Shown in pieces: positions 15,656-24,307 of a stretch of 64,000 nucleotides of DNA. Source of the DNA: an uncultured Candidatus Saccharibacteria bacterium. Its GTDB lineage: Bacteria; Patescibacteriota; Saccharimonadia; Saccharimonadales; Saccharimonadaceae. Numbering within the stretch: the stretch's first letter is position 1; the number at the start of each line of letters is the position of its first letter. The notes below the pieces were generated by a model, which was not told the origin of the DNA, searched no databases, and saw only the letters and a list, made by a program, of their open reading frames with translations. Both the position numbers and the translations under genes were made by a program. The DNA is taken from the NCBI GenBank assembly GCA_946638615.1, contig CAMPBO010000001.1, positions 1-64,000 on the forward strand. The letters run 5' to 3'.

Positions 15656-18595
15656 TTAACGTTTTATTGTTAAGATTCCATCTACTGAATTGTCCTTGGC
15701 CACATATTCATCAGGATTTTTGATTGGTTCCGACAAAGAAATTGGCTTATTCGATGGTTGTATCTGTGCAACAGATTTTTCTTGATATTCCACCTCTGGC
15801 CTAACAGGGGTAGAATTTACTACATTCTTTTGAGTGGTAATAGATGGTGCTACAGGGGTAGCAGTATTTAAAGGAGATCGTTTTCCCCTGTTTTTTGCCT
15901 TATTATTCTTGGGTTTTTTGATTTTCCCTTCCTTTTCGTTTTTAGGTTTATTTTCTATTTTTACGATTCGGGCTAAGTCTTTTAGGCCTAATCTTTCTTT
16001 GCCTTCAGCTTCATTGGGGCTAAGATTTTGTCTACGGAAATCCATTTGTGGGGTAGGGGTTTTGAAGTTCGGTTTTTGTTCGGGCAAAATTGGACGAAAA
16101 ACAGGTTTTTCAGAACTATTAATCACTAGTTTTGGCTCGTTTTGTCGACCTGAATCTGACAGCTCTTTTTTATACTTTTCAGACTGTTCAATTGTGGCTC
16201 TAATTTCTTGCTCTACTTCCATTCGTGAACGAGCGTAATATTCACGCGAATGGGCAATAATGGCATCCATATTGTCTTTAGGCGAATCTGGAATCGAAAG
16301 AGTTGTAGCGGAGAAAGCTGGAACCTTCTCGCCGTTTATGATCATTGATATTACAAAATGGCGGTTGCTGAGTTGAATAATGTCGGATTCTCCAAAGGTC
16401 GGCTCAAATTGTTTTATAAGCACAGGGGCGTCATCGGCTGAGACGCGAAAAGAAATAGTTGTACCAACGTTGCCAAACACCGCATCGCGTACAGAATCAG
16501 TCATTTGCGCCACGTATTGGTTTGCTACGGTCAAATTTAGTCCATACTTACGAGCTTCCGAAAGAATTACCGCAAACGAATCAGTTGCAAAATTTTGGAA
16601 CTCATCTACGTATAGATAGAACGGTCGTCTATTTGCCACATCGGGAATATCAGAGCGTGACATTGCTGCGAGCTGAACTTTGGTGACAAGGAATGCACCA
16701 AGAATCGCGGCATTATCTTCGCCGATTAGCCCCTTTGACAAATTAACTACCAAAATCTTTCCTTCATCCATAATTTTTCGAATATCAAAAGATGATTTTT
16801 CTTGACCGATAATGTTACGAATGATTGGATTAGCTGTAAAAGCCCCTACCTTGTTTAGTACTGGCGCAATAGACTCATTTACTTGTTTTTCATTCCACTG
16901 GCCAAATTCATGTTTCCAGAATTGGAGTACCGTAACGTCTTTACAATAATCCAAAGTTTCTTTTCTGAAATCTTTATCCGTTAGTAGACGTGAAATATCT
17001 AGCAAAGTCGTAGATGGTCTATCGAGTAGCGCCAGCAGGGTGTAACGGAGAATATGTTCTAGTCTTGGACCCCAAGAATCTCCGAACATTCGCTTTAGCA
17101 CTCCAATTACTTCTGAGCAGATATTCGGCTTTTTGGCTGGGTCGGAAACTTCAAGCGGGTTGAATGCTACCGGGAAAGCTGTATCTGCAGGATTAAAATA
17201 TACTACATCTTTTATCCGCGATTCAGGGATAAAACGTAAATTATCAATCGCAAAATCCCCGTGAGGATCAATTATACAATATCCCTGGTTATAAAAGATG
17301 TCTGAAAGCGCCAAAAGTTCAAGCATTCCGCTTTTTCCTGCCCCAGTTTGACCAATAATATAAACATGACGCGAACGATCGCGGCGCAATAATCCAAATT
17401 GATGATTAATTCCTCGGAAGTTGGTTAAACCAAAAGCTGAAATATTTTCATCAATTGAAACATCTCCAGTTAATACAGGCAACTTTGCTGGCGGTTCAGC
17501 GGTTTTGGAAGAAGCCCAAACAATATTTGGAGTTTCTACGGACGTATGTGGTAAATGATAGACTGATGCTAGCTCGGAAATATTTAAAATGAAGCCACGA
17601 TTAGAAAATTGCCTCATTTTATAGGCATCTAAGTCTGCTGCATTAAAACTCCCCCCTAGTTGCTTAAAGCCGTTTAGATTTGTCGAATTGTATTGTTTGA
17701 ATGTTCCGACCAAAGCCTGCATATTAAGTTTAGCGTCGGTTTCGTCTTGGCCTAAATAAGCTAAGCGTATTTTTACTTCATAACCGAGTTTTGTAGCTTT
17801 TTCTTCGGCTTTTGCGATTCTGGTCTTATCTCTTTCGGATAGTTCGATTTTGGTTTCAGAAGTGCTTCCGCCAGCTGGTGGCCTAAAAAGTGCCCCAATA
17901 GCCTCAACTATCCAAGTCCAATCAAAACCAGTTCCGCCAAAAATTGAATGTTTGCCAGATTTAACTTTTTGGACCCACTTATCGGTCGTTTCTTTGTGCC
18001 AATCATCTGGGATTGGTCGTGCTAGAATTTGAATCCAAAGTTCCTCAGTGTTATCGGGGTTCAACTTAGCTAGAGTACCAGTAATACCAGCCAGTGGATC
18101 TACTTCAAAATTGTCAAAAGTTTTGATCGGTAAAGCTTCATCATCGACCAGCCCAAGTTCAGCCGAGTAATTTATAGGATATTTATTTCGATTATCCACA
18201 TAATCTTCTTTCATCTTGTAAATTTGTACTGTTGGATATTGCGAATAGATTTGTCCTTCCACAAAACTTTGTAAAACTTTTGGAACCCACACATAGAATC
18301 TGATTTGTCCAGCAGTAGATACAATTTCGAAAGATAAATGTTCTTGTACTCCACCAGAGTTTTTTAACTCTTGCTTGTCTCTCAGAATTCCATGTAAGGA
18401 TGCAAACAATTGCTCGGCCGCAAGCTCTTTCTTGTCGTTCTCGCGCGGAATTTCAAGCATCAAAAGTACTGAATCAACATTTAGAATCTTTAATTTGTTC
18501 AGCTTTTTATAATTACGATAAGTTAAAAATGCCAAAATCACCACTACTGGTATCCAGAATATCGGCATTAAAACAAAATGTATGACAGTATCCAT
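15656..18595 (-). CDS. VirD4/TraG-like ATPase with N-terminal membrane anchor
   Basis: A 979-residue protein: one membrane helix at about 8-26, a DUF8128-like or uncharacterised region to about residue 390, then a HerA/VirD4-type P-loop ATPase with Walker A IIGQTGAGKS (about 413-422), IIDPHGDF, and Walker B FYLYVDEFQNF (about 650) followed by LSEARKYGLNL. The last 170 residues are a Pro/Lys/Asn-rich tail. Such ATPases couple substrates to type IV secretion channels or pump DNA; related stand-alone copies are widespread in CPR genomes. No VirB4, VirB6 or relaxase is in the window, so the substrate is unknown. The -10 box is six bases before the ATG. Confidence 0.8.
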   Translation of the reverse strand: MDTVIHFVLMPIFWIPVVVILAFLTYRNYKKLNKLKILNVDSVLLMLEIPRENDKKELAAEQLFASLHGILRDKQELKNSGGVQEHLSFEIVSTAGQIRFYVWVPKVLQSFVEGQIYSQYPTVQIYKMKEDYVDNRNKYPINYSAELGLVDDEALPIKTFDNFEVDPLAGITGTLAKLNPDNTEELWIQILARPIPDDWHKETTDKWVQKVKSGKHSIFGGTGFDWTWIVEAIGALFRPPAGGSTSETKIELSERDKTRIAKAEEKATKLGYEVKIRLAYLGQDETDAKLNMQALVGTFKQYNSTNLNGFKQLGGSFNAADLDAYKMRQFSNRGFILNISELASVYHLPHTSVETPNIVWASSKTAEPPAKLPVLTGDVSIDENISAFGLTNFRGINHQFGLLRRDRSRHVYIIGQTGAGKSGMLELLALSDIFYNQGYCIIDPHGDFAIDNLRFIPESRIKDVVYFNPADTAFPVAFNPLEVSDPAKKPNICSEVIGVLKRMFGDSWGPRLEHILRYTLLALLDRPSTTLLDISRLLTDKDFRKETLDYCKDVTVLQFWKHEFGQWNEKQVNESIAPVLNKVGAFTANPIIRNIIGQEKSSFDIRKIMDEGKILVVNLSKGLIGEDNAAILGAFLVTKVQLAAMSRSDIPDVANRRPFYLYVDEFQNFATDSFAVILSEARKYGLNLTVANQYVAQMTDSVRDAVFGNVGTTISFRVSADDAPVLIKQFEPTFGESDIIQLSNRHFVISMIINGEKVPAFSATTLSIPDSPKDNMDAIIAHSREYYARSRMEVEQEIRATIEQSEKYKKELSDSGRQNEPKLVINSSEKPVFRPILPEQKPNFKTPTPQMDFRRQNLSPNEAEGKERLGLKDLARIVKIENKPKNEKEGKIKKPKNNKAKNRGKRSPLNTATPVAPSITTQKNVVNSTPVRPEVEYQEKSVAQIQPSNKPISLSEPIKNPDEYVAKDNSVDGILTIKR

Positions 18596-18601
18596 ATATA
18601 A

Positions 18602-18607
18602 AGTATA
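18602..18607 (-). promoter_or_regulatory. -10 element of the VirD4-like gene, leaderless
   Basis: Minus-strand TGTTATACT, then TTATAT and ATG at 18595. Confidence 0.65.
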
Positions 18608-18625
18608 ACACGTATATGTTAGTTT

Positions 18626-19654
18626 TTAAGCTAATGTATATAAATTTTTATCGACTTTCTTGAAAAGATTTTTATTTTGTAAATTAAGCAAAATGGTCGT
18701 TTCTTTAACTTTGCGTACTTTGAGGACTTGTTTTACAACTTCTTCGCGCGTCATAGGGGTTGAGGATTTTTCGAGAATTGATTTTATGATTTCAGAAATA
18801 GTTCCTTTTTTGTATCCCCATGAATTAAGAGCATAGATACCTCGCCCGATTAAAACAAAACGAGAGTCTTTAATTAATTCATTATGAATTGCTTGTATGG
18901 TTACATTTTTGCGTTTGAAATTTGATTCTTTTATTTCGTTTGCGATGTCTGAAAAATGCATTGGCTCTTTTTTGGATTCAAGAATTACGAAAATCTTGTC
19001 TCGGATATTCTTTGGGTTTACTGCTGGCCACTTAGCTAATCCCCAAAGACCATTTAAGGTAGCAAGTAACTTAGAAATTGACGCTACTGCTTTTATATGG
19101 TCAGGGTGCTCATAATCTAGCTTACTGTCAAGCTCATCGATGGTCATAGGTGCTTTATTTTCTTTTATGATTTTCACAATTTCGTCAACTCGTCCACGAA
19201 TTACTCGACTGTCGCCATATTCTGCGATCCCCACCGCCGCATTATAACTATCGTTCTCTTCTACAACAGTTAAACCTTTCGAAAAAGTAGCAATAAAATA
19301 AATGCCAGTTTTTTCAGATGCAGTTGTGATTTTTCCATATACTTTATCGGCCAAATCCGAAAGTTTTGCTACTCGCCCCATTTCAGTCAGGTTGCGAATC
19401 AATATTTTTTCAGCAGCAGCAAGTTCGGGTATTTGATTTTCTTCTGCGGAAATCTGAAGGCGAATCAAAATGGCTTTTTCGAGTTGTCTTACTCGTTCCC
19501 TGGTAATAGATAACATTTCGCCAATTTGCTCAAGTGTTTCTTTGTTGCCTCCCAAACCGAAACGCCGCGAAATAATTTCGCGTTCACGCTCTTGTTCGAT
19601 AATTTTCAGGCTGCCGGATATTGCATTTTTTAGGATTTCCGCATTTTGGTCCAT
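18626..19654 (-). CDS. Sigma-70 region 4 fused to HARE-HTH domains
   Basis: The protein has 342 residues. Residues about 20-75 are a sigma-70 region 4 helix-turn-helix (SRRFGLGGNKETLEQIGEMLSITRERVRQLEKAI), complete with the RERVRQLE recognition helix. No region 2 or 3 exists. The rest contains repeated winged-helix units; the segment with EPMHFSDIANEIKESNFK...IHNELIKDSRFVLIGRGIYAL is a HARE-HTH domain as in the RNA polymerase delta subunit RpoE, and another follows at the C terminus. It probably binds RNA polymerase or promoter DNA and modulates transcription. The start at 19654 has GAGGAAAA upstream; a GTG at 19675 has a badly spaced SD. Confidence 0.75.
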   Translation of the reverse strand: MDQNAEILKNAISGSLKIIEQEREREIISRRFGLGGNKETLEQIGEMLSITRERVRQLEKAILIRLQISAEENQIPELAAAEKILIRNLTEMGRVAKLSDLADKVYGKITTASEKTGIYFIATFSKGLTVVEENDSYNAAVGIAEYGDSRVIRGRVDEIVKIIKENKAPMTIDELDSKLDYEHPDHIKAVASISKLLATLNGLWGLAKWPAVNPKNIRDKIFVILESKKEPMHFSDIANEIKESNFKRKNVTIQAIHNELIKDSRFVLIGRGIYALNSWGYKKGTISEIIKSILEKSSTPMTREEVVKQVLKVRKVKETTILLNLQNKNLFKKVDKNLYTLA

Positions 19655-19867
19655 CAATTTTTCCTCGTTCCACACCCCTGTTAGTAATATTAATTTATAC
19701 TATAATATCATAAGTTTGGCGCTATGTCAACTATGAAATTATCAACTTTACAAACCTATTGTAACACACTTTTTACAAAGTCTGAAAAAAATTATAAAAA
19801 CAAAATATTATCAAGACAGTTACAATATTTTGCTTGAACTATTTTTTGACCAAAATAAGCGTAGAAG

Positions 19868-22318
19868 CTATTTCTTAGTAGTGCTTTTTCGTCCGCCTCT
19901 TACTCCCCGTCGAGTTTTTGTGGTCTTACGCGGAGCTTTAGGCTTGTTTTTGAGCATTTCTTCTGCTTGTTCACGGGTGATTGACTTAGGATCGATATCC
20001 TTTGGTATTTTTACATTATTGCGACGGCCTGGTCCTTTTACGTATGGTCCATATGCTCCATTGATAATTTGAATTTCGCCCCAATCTGCAATCATTGAAT
20101 CAATTTTTTTTTGGTAAAGTGATAATACATCCTCTAAAGATACAGTATATGGATCAAATTCTTTCATCGGGATATTATACTTACCCCCCTTTAAATATGG
20201 CCCAAATGGTCCACTAGCTGCAATTAATTCTGTACCATCAGGGGCCTTACCAAGCGTACGCGGCAAAGCCGGTAAAGTTAATTGCTTTAATGCTTGTTCT
20301 AGAGTTATTGTTTTTACAGATTTTCTTTTTGGCAAAGGCGCAAAACGTGGTTTTTCTTTAGTCTCTTTTTCATTGTCTCCCAATTGAATAAAACCACCGC
20401 TTTTGCCAACTTTGGCATAAATCGGCTTACCAGTTTCAGGGTCATGCCCCAATAAGCGAGCGTTATTATATCTTTCTACACCGTTCGCTACTAATACTGT
20501 GTCTCGAAATGGCCCATAAAAATCTTTTAGCATTTTGACTCGCTCTAATTTTGCATCAGCTACCAAGTCTAAATCTTTTTCAATATTTGCAGTGAATTTA
20601 TAATCCACGATATTTTTAAAGTTATCTGTCAAAAATCCAGCCACCAGCTCACCAATCGGAGTTGGGATTAATTTTCCTTTGTTTGCTCCGAATTTTTCCT
20701 TGATGAGAATTCTCTCGATAGGTTTTGCTGGCCCTTCTTCCTCTCCGAAAGTTTTATTTTGTAAAATATTTTGGGTATTTTCTTCAGAGTCGTTATTTGT
20801 TGGTGTAACTTTCAGTTCGATAACTTCGCGCTCTTCTCCCTCAGATTCGCCTTTTATGACGTAATTTCGTGCCTGGATCGCTGACATGATTGAGGCATAG
20901 GTGGATGGTCTCCCAATACCGAGCTCTTCTAATTTTTTAACCAAAGACCCTTCGGTATAACGAGCTGGTGGCTTAGCAAAAGTTTGTTTTGCTGTAAGGC
21001 CTAGGCACTCCATCTTGTCACCTTTTTTGACTTTCGGAAGTTCCAAATCTTTGCTCTTGCCATAAACTTTCAAAAATCCGTCAAAAATTACTACTTCGCC
21101 TTTAGCTGTAAATTTGGGGCGAATAATGTTACTGGAAGAGGCTTCCCACGAGGATTGAGTAGGAGAGGAAGCGGTGACGGGTTTTACCCCATTTGTCGTT
21201 AATGAAATAGTAGTTTTGGCAACTTTAGCATTTGCCATTTGGGTGGCTAGCGTCCTTGCCCAAATTAATTGGTAAAGTCGTTTTTCGTAAGGGTTTTTCC
21301 CTGCGTTTGTGACTGCGATATTGGTTGGCCGGATTGCCTCATGTGCTTCTTGTGCCGAAGCGTCCTTTGTTTTAAAATGTCGCACTTTGAGATAATTTAC
21401 TCCAAAATTCGTTTTGATGTAGCCAGAAATCGCTGTAATAGCCTGGGCGGAAAGATTTAAAGAGTCAGTTCGGTGGTAAGTAATAAGCCCAGCTTGATAA
21501 AGTCCCTGTGCGGCGCTCATAGTGGTTCGTGAAGAAAACCCAAGCTTGCTGTTTGCTTCGATCTGTAAAGCCGCCGTTGTAAAAGGCACCGGATTGGCTT
21601 TTATTCCTTCTGCCTCTTCAACATCCTCAACAACAAAATTCGACCGCGAAAGTTGTTCCAATAATTTGGCGGCAGATTCTTCATCCTCAGGAGCATTGCC
21701 ATCATATGTCGCAGTGAATGATGAATGAGGTGTATCTTTTAAAATAAAATTGCCAGCAATTTTAAAAGTGAATTTGCTATCAAATTTCTCGATTTCTTTT
21801 TCGCGTTCTACTACTAGACGTAGAGCTGGTGATTGTACTCGTCCTGCCGAAATTGCTCCAGGCACTTTCTTTCGCACAATATCCGACAAATCGTACCCCA
21901 CTAGCATATCAAGTGTCTGGCGTGCTTGTTGTGACGCTACCATGTCCATATCGACGGTTCGCGGATTTTTGATGGCATTTTCGAGTGCTAGTTTGGTGAT
22001 CTCATGAAAAGTAATTCTAGCCGTATCTTTCGGCAATTTCAATACTTCGCACAAATGCCATGAAATCGATTCACCTTCACGGTCTTCATCGGTTGCAAGC
22101 CAGATTTTTTCTGCTGTTTTGGCTTCTTTTTTGAGTTCAGTGATAATAGGTTTATGTCCTGGGTCTATCTCATAAGTCACGTCGAAAGTGTTTTTATCAA
22201 CTTTCGTATCCTTGCGAATGTGTCCTACGCTCGCAAGCACCTTAAAATCCTTACCAAGATATTTTTCGATCGTGTGCGCTTTTGCTGGGCTCTCTACTAT
22301 CACTAAATTTTTTGCCAT
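19868..22318 (-). CDS. topA: DNA topoisomerase I
   Basis: A type IA topoisomerase that relaxes negative supercoils. It has 816 residues: Toprim domain with IVESPAKAHTIEKYLG and the acidic DEDREGE (77-83), then the catalytic Tyr281 in LITYHRTDS, GRVQSPALRL and EAHEAIRPT. In place of the classical zinc fingers the C-terminal third has repeated Topo_C modules with a GxFGPYLK or GAYGPYVK core, and a Lys/Arg-rich tail ending in KSTTKK, as in actinobacterial enzymes. The upstream region holds a separate structured RNA with its own terminator. Confidence 0.95.
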   Translation of the reverse strand: MAKNLVIVESPAKAHTIEKYLGKDFKVLASVGHIRKDTKVDKNTFDVTYEIDPGHKPIITELKKEAKTAEKIWLATDEDREGESISWHLCEVLKLPKDTARITFHEITKLALENAIKNPRTVDMDMVASQQARQTLDMLVGYDLSDIVRKKVPGAISAGRVQSPALRLVVEREKEIEKFDSKFTFKIAGNFILKDTPHSSFTATYDGNAPEDEESAAKLLEQLSRSNFVVEDVEEAEGIKANPVPFTTAALQIEANSKLGFSSRTTMSAAQGLYQAGLITYHRTDSLNLSAQAITAISGYIKTNFGVNYLKVRHFKTKDASAQEAHEAIRPTNIAVTNAGKNPYEKRLYQLIWARTLATQMANAKVAKTTISLTTNGVKPVTASSPTQSSWEASSSNIIRPKFTAKGEVVIFDGFLKVYGKSKDLELPKVKKGDKMECLGLTAKQTFAKPPARYTEGSLVKKLEELGIGRPSTYASIMSAIQARNYVIKGESEGEEREVIELKVTPTNNDSEENTQNILQNKTFGEEEGPAKPIERILIKEKFGANKGKLIPTPIGELVAGFLTDNFKNIVDYKFTANIEKDLDLVADAKLERVKMLKDFYGPFRDTVLVANGVERYNNARLLGHDPETGKPIYAKVGKSGGFIQLGDNEKETKEKPRFAPLPKRKSVKTITLEQALKQLTLPALPRTLGKAPDGTELIAASGPFGPYLKGGKYNIPMKEFDPYTVSLEDVLSLYQKKIDSMIADWGEIQIINGAYGPYVKGPGRRNNVKIPKDIDPKSITREQAEEMLKNKPKAPRKTTKTRRGVRGGRKSTTKK

Positions 22319-22324
22319 ATAACT

Positions 22325-22330
22325 ATGATA
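22325..22330 (-). promoter_or_regulatory. -10 element of topA, leaderless
   Basis: Minus-strand TGATATCAT, one mismatch from TATAAT, followed by AGTTAT and the topA ATG at 22318. It lies just downstream of the terminator at 22359-22389, so topA would have its own start site. Confidence 0.5.
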
Positions 22331-22354
22331 TCATAGCTCGTCAAGCACAAACAA

Positions 22355-22669
22355 AAAAGCCTCAGGTAAGGGTGGGCATCACCTGAGGCTATTTTGGCCC
22401 TCTAACGCTTCTCTATGATACCGGGAGAACCCCGGAAGCGTAACCCACCTCACACAAATTGGGGCCCGCCGGTTAGAGGGATTGCTAAGCTTTCGAAAGT
22501 ATCCTTTCAAAAGTGGAGGTAATACTTATTAGTCTTTAAACCTTTGAAGAAATTTAAAGCCCGAAAGGGTTTCAAAAGCTCGCAATTTCTGCTACACTAG
22601 GAGTAGTATAGCTGAAATTATAACTTATTTAGGTGCGGTGTGGCACATTTTTTCGTGCCAACTGTGCTA
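22355..22669 (-). ncRNA. Unidentified structured RNA of about 315 nt
   Basis: An extended -10 TGATATAAT (22671-22676 on the minus strand) predicts a start near 22665-22669, and a strong terminator ends it at about 22352. No long ORF lies between. Visible stems: GGCAC/GTGCC near the 5' end, ATTTCAGC/GCAGAAAT around TACTACTCCTAGTG, and a long domain closed by CCCTCTAAC/GTTAGAGGG (22398-22480) that contains nested ACGCTTC/GAAGCGT and CCGGGG/TCTCCCGG pairs. Size suggests a housekeeping RNA, but I do not find the conserved cores of RNase P RNA, tmRNA, SRP RNA or 6S RNA. It may be a lineage-specific ncRNA or a topA leader that terminates early. Confidence 0.5.
22359..22389 (-). terminator. Strong intrinsic terminator upstream of topA
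   Basis: GCCTCAGGT and ACCTGAGGC form a 9-bp stem around a 13-base loop, followed on the minus strand by TTTTTTGTTT. Confidence 0.85.
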
Positions 22670-22691
22670 ATTATATCACGGGAGAAAAAAT

Positions 22692-23726
22692 ATGTCAACA
22701 CTTTTTTCACACTTTTTTGAAAAAATCAACCAAATTTCACCCCTAGAACAAGATTTTACAGAGGTGTTAATGTCTATTGCGCTTAAGCCTAAGATATTAT
22801 ATTTTTATGGCAAAATACCCGAAAATATGGTCAAAAATAATAAACCTATGCGCCCTAAAACCGTGGCGATTGTTGGTTCGCGTCATAATACTAAATATGG
22901 CGAAGAGGTTGCTTATGAATTAGCTTATCAACTCGCTAAGCATGGTGTAATTATTGTTTCTGGACTGGCCTATGGTATTGATTCTATTGCTCACCGAGGC
23001 TGCCTTGACGCTGGCGGTATCACCCTGGCTGTTTTAGGCACGAGGATAGATAATATCTATCCCAAAAATCACCAGTCGCTTGCTACAGAAATCTTAGAAA
23101 AAAACGGGGCAATTATCAGCGAGTATTCGCCATCTAATTTGCAAGACGCTCCTTTGGCTCCAGGCGAAGCTGGTTGGGACGGTTTAAACTGGGTAAGTTT
23201 TGATAAAAATAACGAATCTTTATTAAATAATCGTTTCCAGCGTCGTCGGATTGATCCTAAACTATCCTTTCTTTTTCGGAATCGGTTAATTGCTGGACTT
23301 TCTGATGCGGTAGTCGTAATAGAAGCAGCTGAGCAATCTGGTTCTCTTAATACTGCCACGCACGCTTTAAATCAAGGTAAAGAGGTGTTTGCTGTCCCAG
23401 GAAATATCACTAATCCTTATTCTCGGGGTTGTAATAAGCTAATTAAGCAAGGAGCTATTCCTTATACCGAGCCCAAAGACATTCTTGAACTCTTTTTCCC
23501 TGAAGAATATCTCAAAAAACATCAAAAACTTCATCAGGCCAAACTCTTTGGTGATACCGATGTTGAGACCTTGATTTTGCAGGTCTTAGCCAGTGGCGTT
23601 CGTTCGGGTGAAGAAGTTATGGTGAAAACTCATCTGCCACCAGAGGTTTTTAACCAGACTATTGCTCTTCTTGAGATCAAATCTCGTGTTCGTGCTTTAG
23701 GCGCAAACAAATGGGTTATTTTATAA
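22692..23726 (+). CDS. dprA: DNA-processing protein DprA
   Basis: DprA (Smf) protects incoming single-stranded DNA during natural transformation and loads RecA. The 344-residue protein has the Rossmann-like DprA core: VAIVGSRHNTKYGEEVAYELA, VSGLAYGIDSIAHRGCLDAGG, AVLGTRIDNIYPKNH, ISEY, FLFRNRLIAGLSDAVVVIEAAEQSGSLNT and FAVPGNIT. An insertion of about 30 residues splits the region before FRNRLIAGLS. A winged-helix-like C terminus is present. The start has GGGAG upstream. Its presence suggests competence, but other com genes are not in the window. It overlaps pth tail-to-tail by 11 bases. Confidence 0.93.
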   Translation: MSTLFSHFFEKINQISPLEQDFTEVLMSIALKPKILYFYGKIPENMVKNNKPMRPKTVAIVGSRHNTKYGEEVAYELAYQLAKHGVIIVSGLAYGIDSIAHRGCLDAGGITLAVLGTRIDNIYPKNHQSLATEILEKNGAIISEYSPSNLQDAPLAPGEAGWDGLNWVSFDKNNESLLNNRFQRRRIDPKLSFLFRNRLIAGLSDAVVVIEAAEQSGSLNTATHALNQGKEVFAVPGNITNPYSRGCNKLIKQGAIPYTEPKDILELFFPEEYLKKHQKLHQAKLFGDTDVETLILQVLASGVRSGEEVMVKTHLPPEVFNQTIALLEIKSRVRALGANKWVIL

Positions 23727-24237
23727 AATTATCAATTTTTTCAGCTACCGCAGATAAAACTTCTGGCAACTGAGCTTTTTCTTCAGGGGTAAACCGTGAC
23801 AAAACGAAATCAATATCGCTCATTTTACGCCTCAACTCGTCGTTTCTTGTTCCGATCCGAATCCGTGCATAATCAGGAGTACCAAGTGCTGAGTCAATCG
23901 ATTTTAGCCCGTTATTTCCGCTAGCTACTCCTGTAGAACGAAAACGAATTTTGCCAAATTCAAGGTCAAAATTATCGCAGATTATTAAAATGTCAGAGGT
24001 AGAGATTTTGTAATATCTCATATATTCATACACTACTTTACCAGTCTCATTGTAAAATTCTTGTGGTTTAATAAATAAAACATCACCTATACGGCCACAC
24101 AAAGCCCCTAGGCGAGGTTTATCCCCCCAACTCGCCTGATACCGCTTAAAATAAAAATCCAACGCCAAAAAGCCCGAATTATGCCTCGTAAAGTTATATT
24201 TATCACCTGGATTCCCAAGTCCAACGACTAGTTTCAT
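23716..24237 (-). CDS. pth: Peptidyl-tRNA hydrolase
   Basis: Pth recycles tRNA by hydrolysing peptidyl-tRNA released from stalled ribosomes. The 173-residue protein starts KLVVGLGNPGDKYNFTRHNSGF, with the catalytic His in TRHNSGF, then FIKPQEFYNETGKVV, ICDNFDLEFGKIRFRSTGVASGNNGLKSI and RIRIG. The start at 24237 is fixed by the conserved N terminus and by the -10 box six bases before it; the upstream frame extension is spurious. Confidence 0.95.
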   Translation of the reverse strand: MKLVVGLGNPGDKYNFTRHNSGFLALDFYFKRYQASWGDKPRLGALCGRIGDVLFIKPQEFYNETGKVVYEYMRYYKISTSDILIICDNFDLEFGKIRFRSTGVASGNNGLKSIDSALGTPDYARIRIGTRNDELRRKMSDIDFVLSRFTPEEKAQLPEVLSAVAEKIDNFIK

Positions 24238-24243
24238 GCCCCT

Positions 24244-24249
24244 ATTATA
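24244..24249 (-). promoter_or_regulatory. -10 element of pth, leaderless
   Basis: Minus-strand TGCTATAAT, then AGGGGC and ATG at 24237. The AGGGG is too close to the ATG to be a good SD. Confidence 0.65.
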
Positions 24250-24277
24250 GCAAAAATCAAAACAATGTATAAAAAAT

Positions 24278-24301
24278 GCCCCGCCTATAAATAAGCGGGG
24301 C
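24278..24301 (-). terminator. Terminator after the PhoH-like gene
   Basis: GCCCCGC and GCGGGGC form a 7-bp GC stem, followed on the minus strand by ATTTTTT. It lies seven bases past the stop at 24308. Confidence 0.85.
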
Positions 24302-24307
24302 AAACAG

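Noticed and set aside
22339-22344. TTGACG as -35 of topA
   Set aside because: The spacing to the -10 at 22325-22330 is only eight bases.
22355-22669. RNase P RNA, tmRNA, SRP RNA or T-box as identity of the structured RNA
   Set aside because: I could not find GAGGAAAGTCC, the tmRNA tRNA-like end with CCA, GGAAGG...AGCA, or the T-box core. Left unnamed.
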